Shown here in pieces: positions 1-9,732 of a stretch of DNA of 64,000 nucleotides. Below the pieces are notes generated by a model, which worked only from the letters and a program-made list of their open reading frames with translations, ran no database searches and had not been told where the DNA came from. This stretch comes from Arthrinium phaeospermum (taxonomy: Eukaryota; Ascomycota; Sordariomycetes; Amphisphaeriales; Apiosporaceae): assembly GCA_006503535.1 (NCBI GenBank), contig QYRS01000012.1:868001-932000 (forward strand), read 5' to 3'. The translations under genes and the position numbers were made by a program. Position 1 is the stretch's first letter. Every line of letters begins with the position of its first letter.

Positions 1-509
1 TCTAGCCGGAAAGTGCGACGTCCAAGATTCATCGAGCGGAACTCCTCGGCTAACAGAGCCTGCCACATATAAGCCGTCATGCGTAGCTTCGAGATGGCGG
101 CATCCAGGGTGCTGTGTGCACTCGTGATAGCTCCCCGTTTGACTGGGGGGCAGTCGATCATCAATGGCGAGTCTTTGGCCACCATGATAGCCAGGTTCAG
201 GGGCGGCAGCTGGAGCAGAGGCTGGTAGTTGAGCGTGAGTCTCGCACTGGCAGAGATGCTGCCGTGGAGCTTGAAATCGACGGTATTGGGACCAGGCTGC
301 AGCATCAATAGACACCGGAAGGCGTTGGCCGCAACGGGCCAGTTCTGTGGTTCCGACGGCTTGGAGAAGGCATCTCGGATGGTTACCGCAACGAAGTCTT
401 CCTCCCCTGATTTGATGTTGTTGGCATCATCGCAGGTGCCGGTGACCAGTAAGCAGCGTTGATGCACTGTCTCATTGTTGTCCACGTTGGTAAGTCGTAG
501 GACAGCCAT
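1..509 (-). CDS. Putative zinc metallopeptidase (Metallopep/Yil108w-like), N-terminal part, truncated by the window edge
   Basis: The minus strand is open from an ATG at 509 to the left edge, giving about 169 residues without a stop or intron. The translation begins MAVLRLTNVDN and contains the block CPPVKRGAITSAHS followed by LDAAISKLRMTAYMWQAL and GRRTFRL. I recognise this pattern from the fungal putative peptidase family that includes yeast Yil108w (Pfam Metallopep, PF12044). The catalytic HExxH region should lie further downstream, outside the window, so activity cannot be judged. The ATG is chosen because it is the first in frame after upstream stops and because the N-terminus looks complete. 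The family assignment is from memory of the motif. Confidence 0.7.
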   Translation of the reverse strand, partial: MAVLRLTNVDNNETVHQRCLLVTGTCDDANNIKSGEEDFVAVTIRDAFSKPSEPQNWPVAANAFRCLLMLQPGPNTVDFKLHGSISASARLTLNYQPLLQLPPLNLAIMVAKDSPLMIDCPPVKRGAITSAHSTLDAAISKLRMTAYMWQALLAEEFRSMNLGRRTFRL

Positions 510-2343
510 AGTGAGACATCAATTCAATCCCCAAAACTCTCTTCAGACGACGACTCAGCTAGTGCTGGAAAGAAGTATAATTGAAGAGACGTGTACGAAG
601 ATATCATGTGGTATATGACAACTAAGCGACTGGAAGGAGAAGGCTTTTTTCAGAAGCTAAATACTTCTCCGCGATTCTAGGCAGTCTCGCGCTCCTTCAT
701 GTTGCTTGCTTTGTTGGGTAGCCTGACAGCAGGCAGCAACGTGGCACAGGCCACTGAAGCCTAGCACCTGTAATCCCTAATTTGAAAATTCAGTGCAACC
801 GACCAACTAAATTAGTCCCCTACGCTTTGGTGTGTCGCATAAGAGCGAGCCTCGTGGAGCCCGTCCACCTTGGCGTTAAGCATTTTCTCTTCTTGAAGCG
901 AAGAGAAAAACGGAATTGAAACTTCTTAAATAAGCGGTCACTCCTCATGAGAGACACTGGGATAACGTGGAATAAACATTGGAATAAGAAGGAATAAACA
1001 TCGAAAGTCGCTAGTAGTTGCTGGCAAAATGCAAGCAAGAAATAGCTGGTGCCTAAACGGTACAAGTCATCCAGCGCAAATGCGGGGGTGCCGGTTTCAT
1101 CAATTGGCGCAGGTGATATTTTCTTGAAATTGACTGGATGTAACGGACTGTTTTCTACTAAGTCAGGTGAGGAGTAAGTAAATCTAAGTAAGTACATTGA
1201 TCAAAGTAAGGCTTCGGCAATCCGTGAGAGAATGATTTGTTCATCTCCCTCCGCCGACACTCGTTTTTGGCATTAATCTTGTACTCTACCTAACTTCGTG
1301 AGAACATGGACAAGATTTGCCGGCGTGGATGACACTTTCGCCAGCGGGTGGCTGAAAGACGCCATCACGGCCCCAGACGCATGCCAGAACGACGGGAACT
1401 AAGACTCGTGGTATCAAGTATATGACGAACTACGACAAGTTGAGGGAAACCTGAAAGACGAAAATTGCATCGCACGTTTATCTTCAGATGGATCTGAGTT
1501 GGAAAACATGGGCCTCTGCCAAGCCCCTACCACGGGCCTGTCGAGAAGCCCGAGAAGCCTAAAATCCGGGCCGGGCCTTTGAAACCTGCCCGCTCCCGTC
1601 GTCTTATCTGCCTTGGCTCGAGTCAAACGCCACGAACCCTCTGGTGGGCATGGCCGCCGGATTGGTTCAAATACCCCCGTACCCCGTAGGTGGGGGCGTG
1701 CCTCTTCCAAAATGTGCTTGTATTGACTCTTCATCCAAGTTCCCTGCTCTTCGGCGGGTGCGCGCGAGTCAGATATGGACCGATCATCTTCAGATCGTTA
1801 ATCAGTAATGGTCGGCTATGCATTGCGACAGCCTGCTGCATCTGAAGGCGAACATGTGTGTTTCCTTCGACAGACAAATCACTCGTATCCCTTCTCGTTT
1901 CGATCCGTAACCGGGTCGGCCCAGCAGAAACGAACGCTTTACAGGAAAGCCTTCCTGTCCGCCTGTAGCAATGCTCAGGGACCCATTTTGTGATCCATCA
2001 GCGCCGGATACCGACGCGATGCCTAGGGTGACCCATTATGGAGGTTTAAAGAGCTGGGTACGGGAGGGTTCGGGAAGCCAAGAGGGGCGATAGAGTCCGA
2101 TACAGACAAGCAGTTTTCAACATGTATAAAACCCCATCATCATCATCGGCGACACACAGGGGTTTCCACGGAATTTGCCTTTAACCACCGAATATTGTGG
2201 CGACCACGTGTAAGACAAGATGGGGGTGGGTTCCCCTTTTCTTTCTCCAGTCCCTACATATTGGGAGGGGACGGAAGCGCCATCGTTTCCCACGATGAAG
2301 CACTGTCTCGAGTCTAGTTATCATTTTCTCCGCCAACGAGAAG
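510..2343. other. Gene-poor intergenic region
   Basis: About 1.8 kb without a convincing gene. Short open frames on both strands lack splice-supported extensions, family motifs or good starts. The stretch holds one copy of a dispersed repeat (912-1012). It also contains the presumed promoters of the divergent metallopeptidase (minus) and FAD monooxygenase (plus). Confidence 0.6.
912..1012 (+). repeat. Dispersed ~100-bp repeat, copy 1
   Basis: This segment matches 13698-13802 in the same orientation. The core (951-978 against 13741-13768) is 28 identical bases. The flanks share GGAATTG, a second GGAATAAACA and the end CGAAAGTCGCT with small changes. The repeat carries AATAAA hexamers. It contains no coding signal and the two copies lie 12.8 kb apart. 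It could be an LTR fragment or a MITE-like sequence; terminal inverted repeats are not obvious. Confidence 0.7.
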
Positions 2344-3943
2344 ATGAGCGAGTTCAAAGTCATCATCGCCGGCGGCGGCGTCACCGCCCTGGTGCTCGCC
2401 AACATGCTCGAGATGCACGGCATGGACTACGTCGTGCTGGAGTCGCACTCGGCCATCGCTCCCCAGGTGGGAGCCAGCATCGGCCTGTTCACCAACGGCC
2501 TCCGCATTCTGGACCAGATGGGCTTGCTCGAGTCGATCCAGGCGATCTTCACCGACGCGCCGCCCTCGGATACCATGCACATGCGCCGCCCGGATGGCAC
2601 CATTATCTCGTCCCTGACAGAGCGGTCATCTCAGCTAGAGAAGCGGTAAATCTTGCTATCCCCCATGGTCATTTATGTTATTAGCTAAGCATATAGTGTA
2701 GGTACGGCTATGGACTGTACTTCTTTGACCGGCAACAGCTTCTCCAGATTTTGTATGACAACCTGAAGCACAAAGAGCGGGTCCTCCTTAAGAAGAAGGT
2801 GTCCGGCGTAAAACTAGCATCCGGCAGCGGCGGCGTCGAGGTGCACTGTACTGATGGCTCCATCTACAAAGGGACCATTGTAGTAGGTGCGGATGGCGTG
2901 CACAGCGTCGTCCGCTCGGCCATGAGAAGCCTGGCCAACAAGCTGGAGCCGGGCTACTTTGATCCGGCCGAGTCGGAGACCGAGGTCGTGTGCCACTACC
3001 GCTGCAGCTTCGGCATCGCAAAGCACGTGCCAGGCTGGGAGAAGGGTGAGGACCACACCATAACGGGCAACAACCAGTCGCAGCTCGTCGTCACGGGCCC
3101 TCAGGACAAGATATACTGGTTTCTATGTGACAAACTCCCAGAGCCCCGGTACGGGTCCGACATCCCGACCTACACCCGAGAGGACGAAGCCCTGTTTATG
3201 GAGCAGAACCGCGACCTGCCCGTGACGGAGAAGTTCACGCTGGGCCAGATCTTCGACCGCAAGACGGTTTCGACCCTGACGCCGCTGCATGAGTACGTGT
3301 ACAAGAAATGGTTCTTCAGGGAAATCATCACTCTCGGGGACTCTGCTCACAAAGTAAATGCCATCTATTCATCCCTTTGAAAGCGGACATACGAGAACCC
3401 CATGCTAATCTAAGTTGAAAACAATAGCCAAACCCCATGGGCGGCCAAGGAGCTAACGGCTGTATCGAGTCCTGCGCCGAGCTGATCAACGCCTTCGTCC
3501 GCCTGTCCGCCGCCCGCGGCGAGAAGGGGCTTGGGAATTTGACCACGGAGGAGATCACCCGCGCCTTTGCCGAGACACAAAGCCGCCGTGAGTCCCGGGC
3601 GAAGCAGCTGGTGCGGGAGTCGCACGACATCCAATCGCTTCTGGCGTCGGAGAATCCGCTCCGGACGAAGCTGGTCCTGCACTACATCTCGCCCATCCTC
3701 GGACAGAGAGTCCTGCTGGGCCGCCTCGGCAAGAAGTTTCTGGGGGCCTCGCGGCTCGACTCGGTACCGCTGCCCAACCGGCCCAAGGAGGTCCTCTTTG
3801 ACGACGAGCTGCCGCCCACCGGAGAAAGGGTAGCAGGGGGTCTGGTCTGGAGCGGTGTTGCCGGTGCGCTGGGGGTTGGGGTTGTGTTGGCGGTCAGGAC
3901 TTACTACCTTTGGAGGCCACGGTTGATGGTTGGTAGCCTTTGA
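2344..3943 (+). CDS. Membrane-anchored FAD-dependent monooxygenase (PaxM-like)
   Basis: Three exons, 2344-2645, 2702-3353 and 3428-3943, give 489 residues; the introns are 56 and 74 bp and restore a continuous frame. The protein carries the three flavoprotein hydroxylase motifs. A dinucleotide-binding loop is near residues 10-15 (GGGVTA, with the last glycine of GxGxxG replaced by alanine). The DG motif GADG is near 163 and the GD motif LGDSAHK near 312. One hydrophobic segment (GALGVGVVLAV) near the C-terminus followed by Arg/Tyr/Trp residues looks like a tail anchor. Related enzymes epoxidise or hydroxylate prenylated indoles and other meroterpenoids (family knowledge). No prenyltransferase, cyclase or P450 lies nearby, so the substrate is unknown. 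It is convergent with the GT32 gene at 262 bp. Confidence 0.85.
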
Positions 3944-4205
3944 AGAGTTTGGTCGAGATGCAAACTTTGGAAACATATATTGGCCCTGGCTTAGACCCAG
4001 TAGCCCGAGCCCGTTGTAGTCTCTTTAATAGAAGCTTCACAGTCGAACTCTGATTTCAAGATTGCCTACTCTTTACGTCATATAACTTGATTATATTGTA
4101 CAATAATATCTCTTTACCTCACTGTATGGAACCAGATCCCATGCAAGGGATAACGCCAGACTCCCAAACTCCCAGACCCCAAGCCGTCGCCATGCAGTGC
4201 TTTTT

Positions 4206-5162
4206 TCAAGAGTTCCTCCAAGCCCCACGAAAGAGGTGCCTGACCAATGCTGCCTCTGGAATCGATCCATCATTGGTAGACCCTGAGTGCGACTGGCCCA
4301 TGCCAAATCCATCAATCCCTAAAACCAGGATGTCACCATACAGCTGGGGTTCTTGTATCCGAGACAAGTTGGCTAGGGTCGTGATGTCCGGCCGCGCTCG
4401 CTGTATCTGCTCGAAGACCACGTCCGTCCAAGCCGCAGGCCCTGTCGAGTTCATCGTCTCGAAGCTCGTCGGCTTCAACTCGGCCACCGTCGTGTTATGT
4501 TCGACGGCCAGCTCGTGGAGCGAGGTCAGGGCCCGGTCGGCCATGGCCCGGAACACCGGGTGGCCGGGGGCGGCGGCAATGGTCCACTGGCAGAACTGGA
4601 GGTCGTGGGGGATCTCGGGCCACGCGACTCCATCGCGACGGTCGTATTCGATGCCGACGACGAGCTTGACGGCGTCTCGCAGGTATCTGGGGACCCAGTC
4701 TGCGATAGGCTTCATAGCGAGGGTATCGATATCGGTATAGATCCCGCCCTCGGTGTAGAGGAGCAGATAGCGCAGGATGTCCGATCTCATGCCATGGTTG
4801 CTCACCGCTAGGTATGTGTCGACAAGGTCCTTGTCGGCAGCCTGGCCAAACTGCCGTTGGACGTAGTTGTCACCCCACTGGCGGCCGACTAGCCTGTATT
4901 GGTGATCTGGGTTCATCTTAATCCATGTAGCCGTCTCTTGGAGTTGTAGGCTGTGTCTGCTTTGTTCGAACCAAATTTGCCAGATATTCTGAGGAATGAG
5001 AGGGGTTTCAGGGAGTTCAGGGGCTTTCGGGAGCTTAATGGCGTATTGGCCCTGCTGGATGTGGTGCCGGAATGCCAGGACGAGCGTGAGGAAAGCAACG
5101 ATGCCGTAAAGGCCTAAAACGCCCTTTCTCTTCCGCCACGGAAAGGCGGCCAATGATCCCAT
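4206..5162 (-). CDS. Type II membrane glycosyltransferase, GT32 (OCH1-like) family
   Basis: A single exon of 318 residues. The start at 5162 (MGSLAAFPWRKRKG) puts a basic cytosolic tail before a transmembrane anchor (residues 14-31), as in Golgi glycosyltransferases; the frame stays open upstream but that would bury the anchor. Features seen: IPQNIWQIW near 57, the block YLLLYTEGGIYTDIDTLAMKP with the DXD metal-binding motif (D144, D146), and a lumenal domain with several Asn-X-Ser/Thr sites. These fit the GT32 family, which transfers mannose or related sugars from nucleotide sugars to N-glycans or glycolipids in the Golgi. The exact sugar and acceptor cannot be read from the sequence. Confidence 0.85.
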   Translation of the reverse strand: MGSLAAFPWRKRKGVLGLYGIVAFLTLVLAFRHHIQQGQYAIKLPKAPELPETPLIPQNIWQIWFEQSRHSLQLQETATWIKMNPDHQYRLVGRQWGDNYVQRQFGQAADKDLVDTYLAVSNHGMRSDILRYLLLYTEGGIYTDIDTLAMKPIADWVPRYLRDAVKLVVGIEYDRRDGVAWPEIPHDLQFCQWTIAAAPGHPVFRAMADRALTSLHELAVEHNTTVAELKPTSFETMNSTGPAAWTDVVFEQIQRARPDITTLANLSRIQEPQLYGDILVLGIDGFGMGQSHSGSTNDGSIPEAALVRHLFRGAWRNS

Positions 5163-6368
5163 GTCGCAAATTTGTAGAAGGCAAGCAAGAAAGCAGGTGT
5201 TTAGAGACGGGATTGCCTCCGCGGTAGACACGATGGCTGAACGTAGAAGAGATAAGGAGCGACTAGGGAAATAGAAAGCAAACGAGACAATCGCTGTCGG
5301 AGAGGGCCGTCCAGGGTGGATCAAGAGTCAAATACAACATTTCACAAGAAGTGTCTAAGTCATGATGAAGAGCGTTGTGGTTTGGTGGTGCGGGAGTGAC
5401 AAAATCGGATGCGTCTAGACAAAAGATAACACAGGCTGAGACAGAAATTACGAGGCGTGATGAGAGACCCTCTGATAACTCTGGCACACAAGACTCAAAT
5501 AACAATCTGGTTGCGGCTCTGGAAACAATAGTCGGTTGACTTCCAGCCTATCGGTGCTCGGCCAACTAATGCAAGGGCAAGCGTTTCGAGAATGCTACGA
5601 TAAAAGGGACATCATTCCTGCCAAGAGGTGTGATGCGGTTAAAGAATGGGTTGCTATTCATGGTGACTCGAGCCCGAATGAATGGTACAGTCGTGGGTCG
5701 CCGATGTGAGTGGTTCAAACCCCTGACCTGGTCTGCCCTCGAGACCCACTTTGTCGCCCGAAGCTTCTGCTTGATCAGCACGGCGTACTACTAACCTACC
5801 CGGTTGTAAACAGGTAAACTAAGGGTAGCATCTTCTCGGAGATGTTCGGAGAACGGAGCGCCCACGCCGCTTGTGATGCGTACAGATCCGACGGGGCCCT
5901 GCATACCGCCCGGCTTTACGACCGGCACCCCCGTGATTCTGTCCCGCACTTATTAACAGTGTCATTCTTGGCACTGATACACATTGCGCTGCCTACTTCT
6001 GAGATCTGGCATTCCCTATACGGTCTTCGTTCGGTAATCTGAGTGCAGTGGTTGTATGTGGATCGAGTCCAAGCCCTGATATTACTGGTCCGCGATAACG
6101 TGAGAATGGGGCTGCATGACGATGCATCGTGTTATGGCATCATTCCCCATGGGCTCTCCAACTACACCCCGCTCTCAAGTTCCACTACCTACAATTGAAA
6201 CGAGTGCGGCGCCGCCACGAGTGACTCAAATCAAGAGAACCGAAAAAGACGAGGAACGCCTCAAGTCTCACCTGTCATCTAAGCATCTGCCGAAGATCTG
6301 TTGAGCCAACTGCCTACGTATATCACGGAGCAAACAGACGGGACACGCAACTTGGAGAGACACTGGCA
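5163..6368. other. Divergent intergenic region
   Basis: 1.2 kb between the divergent GT32 and M20 genes. I see no open frame with family motifs and no tRNA. It presumably holds both promoters. Confidence 0.5.
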
Positions 6369-7582
6369 ATGAACACCTTGAACATGATCCTTCCACTTTT
6401 ACTCATGGCCCTCTCGTTATCACGAGCTGGTTTCGCGCAACATTCCAGGATCAACAGTTATGAAGACACGACCCCGCAGCTCTCAGAGCTCCTCGAGCTG
6501 CATCAGTCCCTCGTCGAGATCCCGTCGATTTCTGGATCCGAGGGGGGAGTCGGCCGCTACTTGCAGGATTACCTGAAACAGCGCGGCTACAACGTGTATG
6601 CCCAGCCGGTCAAGGGTTCCGGAGGCAACGACGACCGGCACAACATCTTCGCCTACCTGGGCGACTCCAACCGGACCCGGGTAATGCTGACGTCGCACAT
6701 CGACACCGTGCCGCCCTTCCTGCCCTACGAGCGTCGGGGCACCGAGATCTGGGGCCGCGGCACCGTGGACGCTAAGGGCAGCGTGGCGGCCCAGGTCGCC
6801 GCCGTCGAGTCGCTGCGCCAGAGCAACGAGATCGCTGCGGAAGGAGACGTCGCGCTTCTGTTCGTGGTCGGCGAGGAGGACGGCAGCGGCGGCATGCTTG
6901 CGGCCAACGACCTGGGCCTCACCTGGGAGGCCGTCATCTTCGGCGAGCCCACCGAGCTCAAGCTGGGGCGCGGCCACAAGGGCGGGATCGGCGTTCACTT
7001 CACCGCCCAGGGTAAGGCCGGCCACTCGGGCTACCCGGAGCAGGGGTCCAACGCCATCGACAAGCTCATCCGTGGCCTGGTGGGCCTCCAGTCCGCCGCG
7101 CTGCCCGGGAGCGAGGAGTTTGGCAACACGACGCTCAACGTCGGCGTCATTCAGGGCGGCGTGGCGGACAACGTCATCCCGGCCGAGGCTTCGGCGGCTG
7201 CGCTGGTGCGGCTCGCGACGGACAGGGTGAACGACACCGAGGCGGTCATCAAGACAGCGGTGCACGACGCCTCTCCGGAGGTGCAAGTCGAGTTTTCTGG
7301 TGCGTGGGGTCCAGTCTCTCTTGATTATGATGTTGAAGGTAAGTGTGATACAGCGACGACTGTAGGCGATCTCGTTCTTGTCACTAATATTGGCTCTAAG
7401 GGTTTGAAACCGTTGTGCTCAGTTACGGAACCGATATCCCCAACCTTAGGGGGAATCATAAGAAGTATTTGTACGGCCCTGGTAGTATTCTTGATGCTCA
7501 TTCTGACCACGAACATCTCAATATTTCGGACCTAGAGGCAGCAGTGGAAGGCTATAAAGCTCTGATAGCCAAGTCAATATAG
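6369..7582 (+). CDS. Secreted M20-family metallopeptidase (ArgE/DapE/carboxypeptidase type)
   Basis: Two exons, 6369-7338 and 7401-7582, encode 383 residues. The 62-bp intron (GTAAGT ... CTAAG) is needed because the unspliced frame loses the conserved C-terminal end, which the second exon restores. A signal peptide covers about residues 1-23. The M20 metal-site signatures are present: TSHIDTVPP (H110, D112), GRGTVDAKGS (D134) and VGEEDGSGG (E169/E170). They are followed by GEPTE, GKAGHSGYPEQG (dimerisation/lid domain) and a final histidine in DAHSDHEHL. The enzyme should be a di-zinc exopeptidase or deacylase acting outside the cell or in the vacuole. Substrate is not determinable. Length is normal for the family. 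Confidence 0.88.
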
Positions 7583-7908
7583 CCTGACGGATCAACAGCT
7601 AGTCCCGGGGAAAAGCCTAGTTGGTGTCATTTGACAGTAAGAAAGGCATTTAATCGTCAACCTTCTACCTACACTCAATATGGGATAACACGCGATAGAC
7701 ACAGGCAACTGTCGGTCAATTGAATGACGACGTTGGTGGACATCACATACCTAGAGTTCTCAAGCCGAGGTCGACCAACAACTAAATAAGCCCAACAAAC
7801 CAAACGATTTTCCTAATTCATTCAAGGTAAATGCATTTCCTCTAACATATGACCGGAAACCGACATTGTTCCAGCTACGCCAGTTCCTAACTCCTCATAC
7901 CTAAGCAG
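7583..7908. other. Short gene-free spacer
   Basis: 326 bp after the M20 stop. Nothing recognised. It marks the left side of the pseudogene block. Confidence 0.4.
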
Positions 7909-9059
7909 ATGGAACTTAGGCTAAGCCCTTACGACATCTTCAGCGACGGTGAATCCGACACCGCCAGGTCCGACGTCGACATCATACCTAGTATGACTTA
8001 TTGTAACCCAGTACCAAGTGTCCATGTGCGTAACACGGAATCAGGTTCACCTGACATCGAGCGAAGTCTTATCCTGGCCAACACTTACCAACCGGAGAAC
8101 ACCAAACCACCCTCGAATAACAGCCGCAAGGCCAGATCCCCCAGGACGTCAACGGCACCCGGTCACTAAGACAGCTTACAGTATCACGGCGCCTCCCCTA
8201 AAGAAGCAGAGTTTGTAGCCGATGCCCCGATGCAACTTGGGAGGGCAACATCACTGCCACCCCCAGTACGACTCCCCCAATTGACCAGCCGTGAGATCCC
8301 TGTCGCCACAGCCAGCAACAGCGCCTTTCCTTTACTCCGCACCAGAGTCGGCGGGTCCACCAGGCTGGAGGTACTGGGAAACCGGCGCTTCATCATATCG
8401 CACTGGCAGCAGAAGGACAAGGCCACTGGTGCAATTGGCGAGGAGCAGGAGCTCGTGGAGAGGCATGGCTTGCTCTTCGTGTCCGAGCCTAAGCCATTGG
8501 GGCAGACAGGCCTGGAGAATCACCCGGTCTACTTATTCCACGTCGAGACTGGGTCGACGGCTTAAGAGTCGTCCAACTCGACAGTCTGCGTAACAAGGGT
8601 CGTTGGGTGGACAGGCCGCTGTCACGCAGGTTGGAGGCGCCAGGGGTAGTAGATGACACGCACTCTCCTCCGGTCAGCCGTACATCACATGCAGACGGTC
8701 TGACAATGACATCTGCGGGCGTGAGAGAAACGGAGAAACTTCCGGCATCGCCGGCGAGCCCTGAATCGATGACAATTGAAGATATTACAGGTACACGTAC
8801 CAAGGCTGGGCGTCATCAACGAGGAATTGGTACCATCGGTAGGCTGGGTAGGAAAGGGGGACTCGCTGGAGGTAGAAGCGTGGATACCGACAGGCCTGCC
8901 AATAAAAAGAAAGGGGTACCGCTGAGAAGATATAAATGTCCCGTTCATGGGTGTGTATACGAATCTGTCAAAGGTCGCACCATTACGCACCTACATAAAA
9001 CCCATGGCTGGGACAAGACATTGTGTTTGGAGTCGATAGTTGAGCCGGCTGGCGTGTGA
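7909..9059 (+). pseudogene. C2H2 zinc-finger protein relic (one internal stop, one frameshift)
   Basis: An ATG at 7909 (MELRLSPYDIFSDGE) opens a frame interrupted by a TAA at 8167-8169. The same frame then continues without another stop to 8565. About 20 bp before that end (near 8545-8550) the reading jumps to the next frame, which runs to a TGA at 9057-9059. The joined relic would be about 380 codons. The only recognisable domain is near the C-terminus: YKCPVHGC ... THLHKTHGW, a single C2H2-type finger preceded by a basic KKKGVPLRRY stretch. The stop is compatible with CAA-to-TAA. I do not recognise the rest. It lies directly upstream of the recombinase relic in the same orientation and may belong to the same mobile unit. 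Confidence 0.5.
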
Positions 9060-9732
9060 GGGGACTGACACGATTATTCTATGTATATTAGTTCATTAGA
9101 CCGGAATGGAACGATGGCTCAGAGAGCAGTGTCCATGAGGCCCCCCGTGGAGACTTAACATATCTAGATGGTTAGCATATCAAGCAACAACTCCAATCCG
9201 ATCCTCGACCTCCATGTAGAAACAAGACCAACCCATCTCAATTAAGTATAGAAGATGATAAATGAACAGGTGGTATTGTTTCTCACAACATCCATACTTC
9301 CCCTTGATTAATATGCTATAAATGAGCAGGTAGCCGATCCAACTGATCATTTCAAATCTGTAATACCATTCGTGCCTGCTTCAGGTAAAAGCGCATTCAT
9401 TATTTAAGCTGCATCGTGGGCTACAATTTGGTGTACGATTTGACTTCCTAGGGTGGGCAGGCACATTGATACATTCATCAACACCACTGTTGGCATCTGC
9501 ACGTCCAACCGTGGATAGGCAGGTAACCCCACCCTGTTGCTCTTTCCCGTGCCAGTGGAAATCCGCAATATGCATCACTTGTTCCTCTGCCCCACGTCCC
9601 CCATCATCAATGTCAACCCCATCTACCCTTCGATTTTGCCCATTTTGCATTCATCTATCCCACCCACTGCAACCCAGACCATTCCGTGGGTGCTGAATTG
9701 CCCAGCCACCTTTTGCACTACATCCTGCAGGA
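9060..9732 (+). other. Spacer upstream of the recombinase relic
   Basis: 673 bp without a convincing coding region. The pyrimidine-rich 9520-9730 part has short open frames and may be the leader or a lost first exon of the recombinase gene, but no start and splice combination stood out. Confidence 0.4.

Noticed and set aside
820..1197. 125-codon minus-strand frame
   Set aside because: Spans the dispersed repeat; no ATG-supported conserved protein and no motif.
1660..1710. tRNA-like TTCAAAT loop
   Set aside because: The flanking bases do not form a T-stem and no acceptor or anticodon arm is present.
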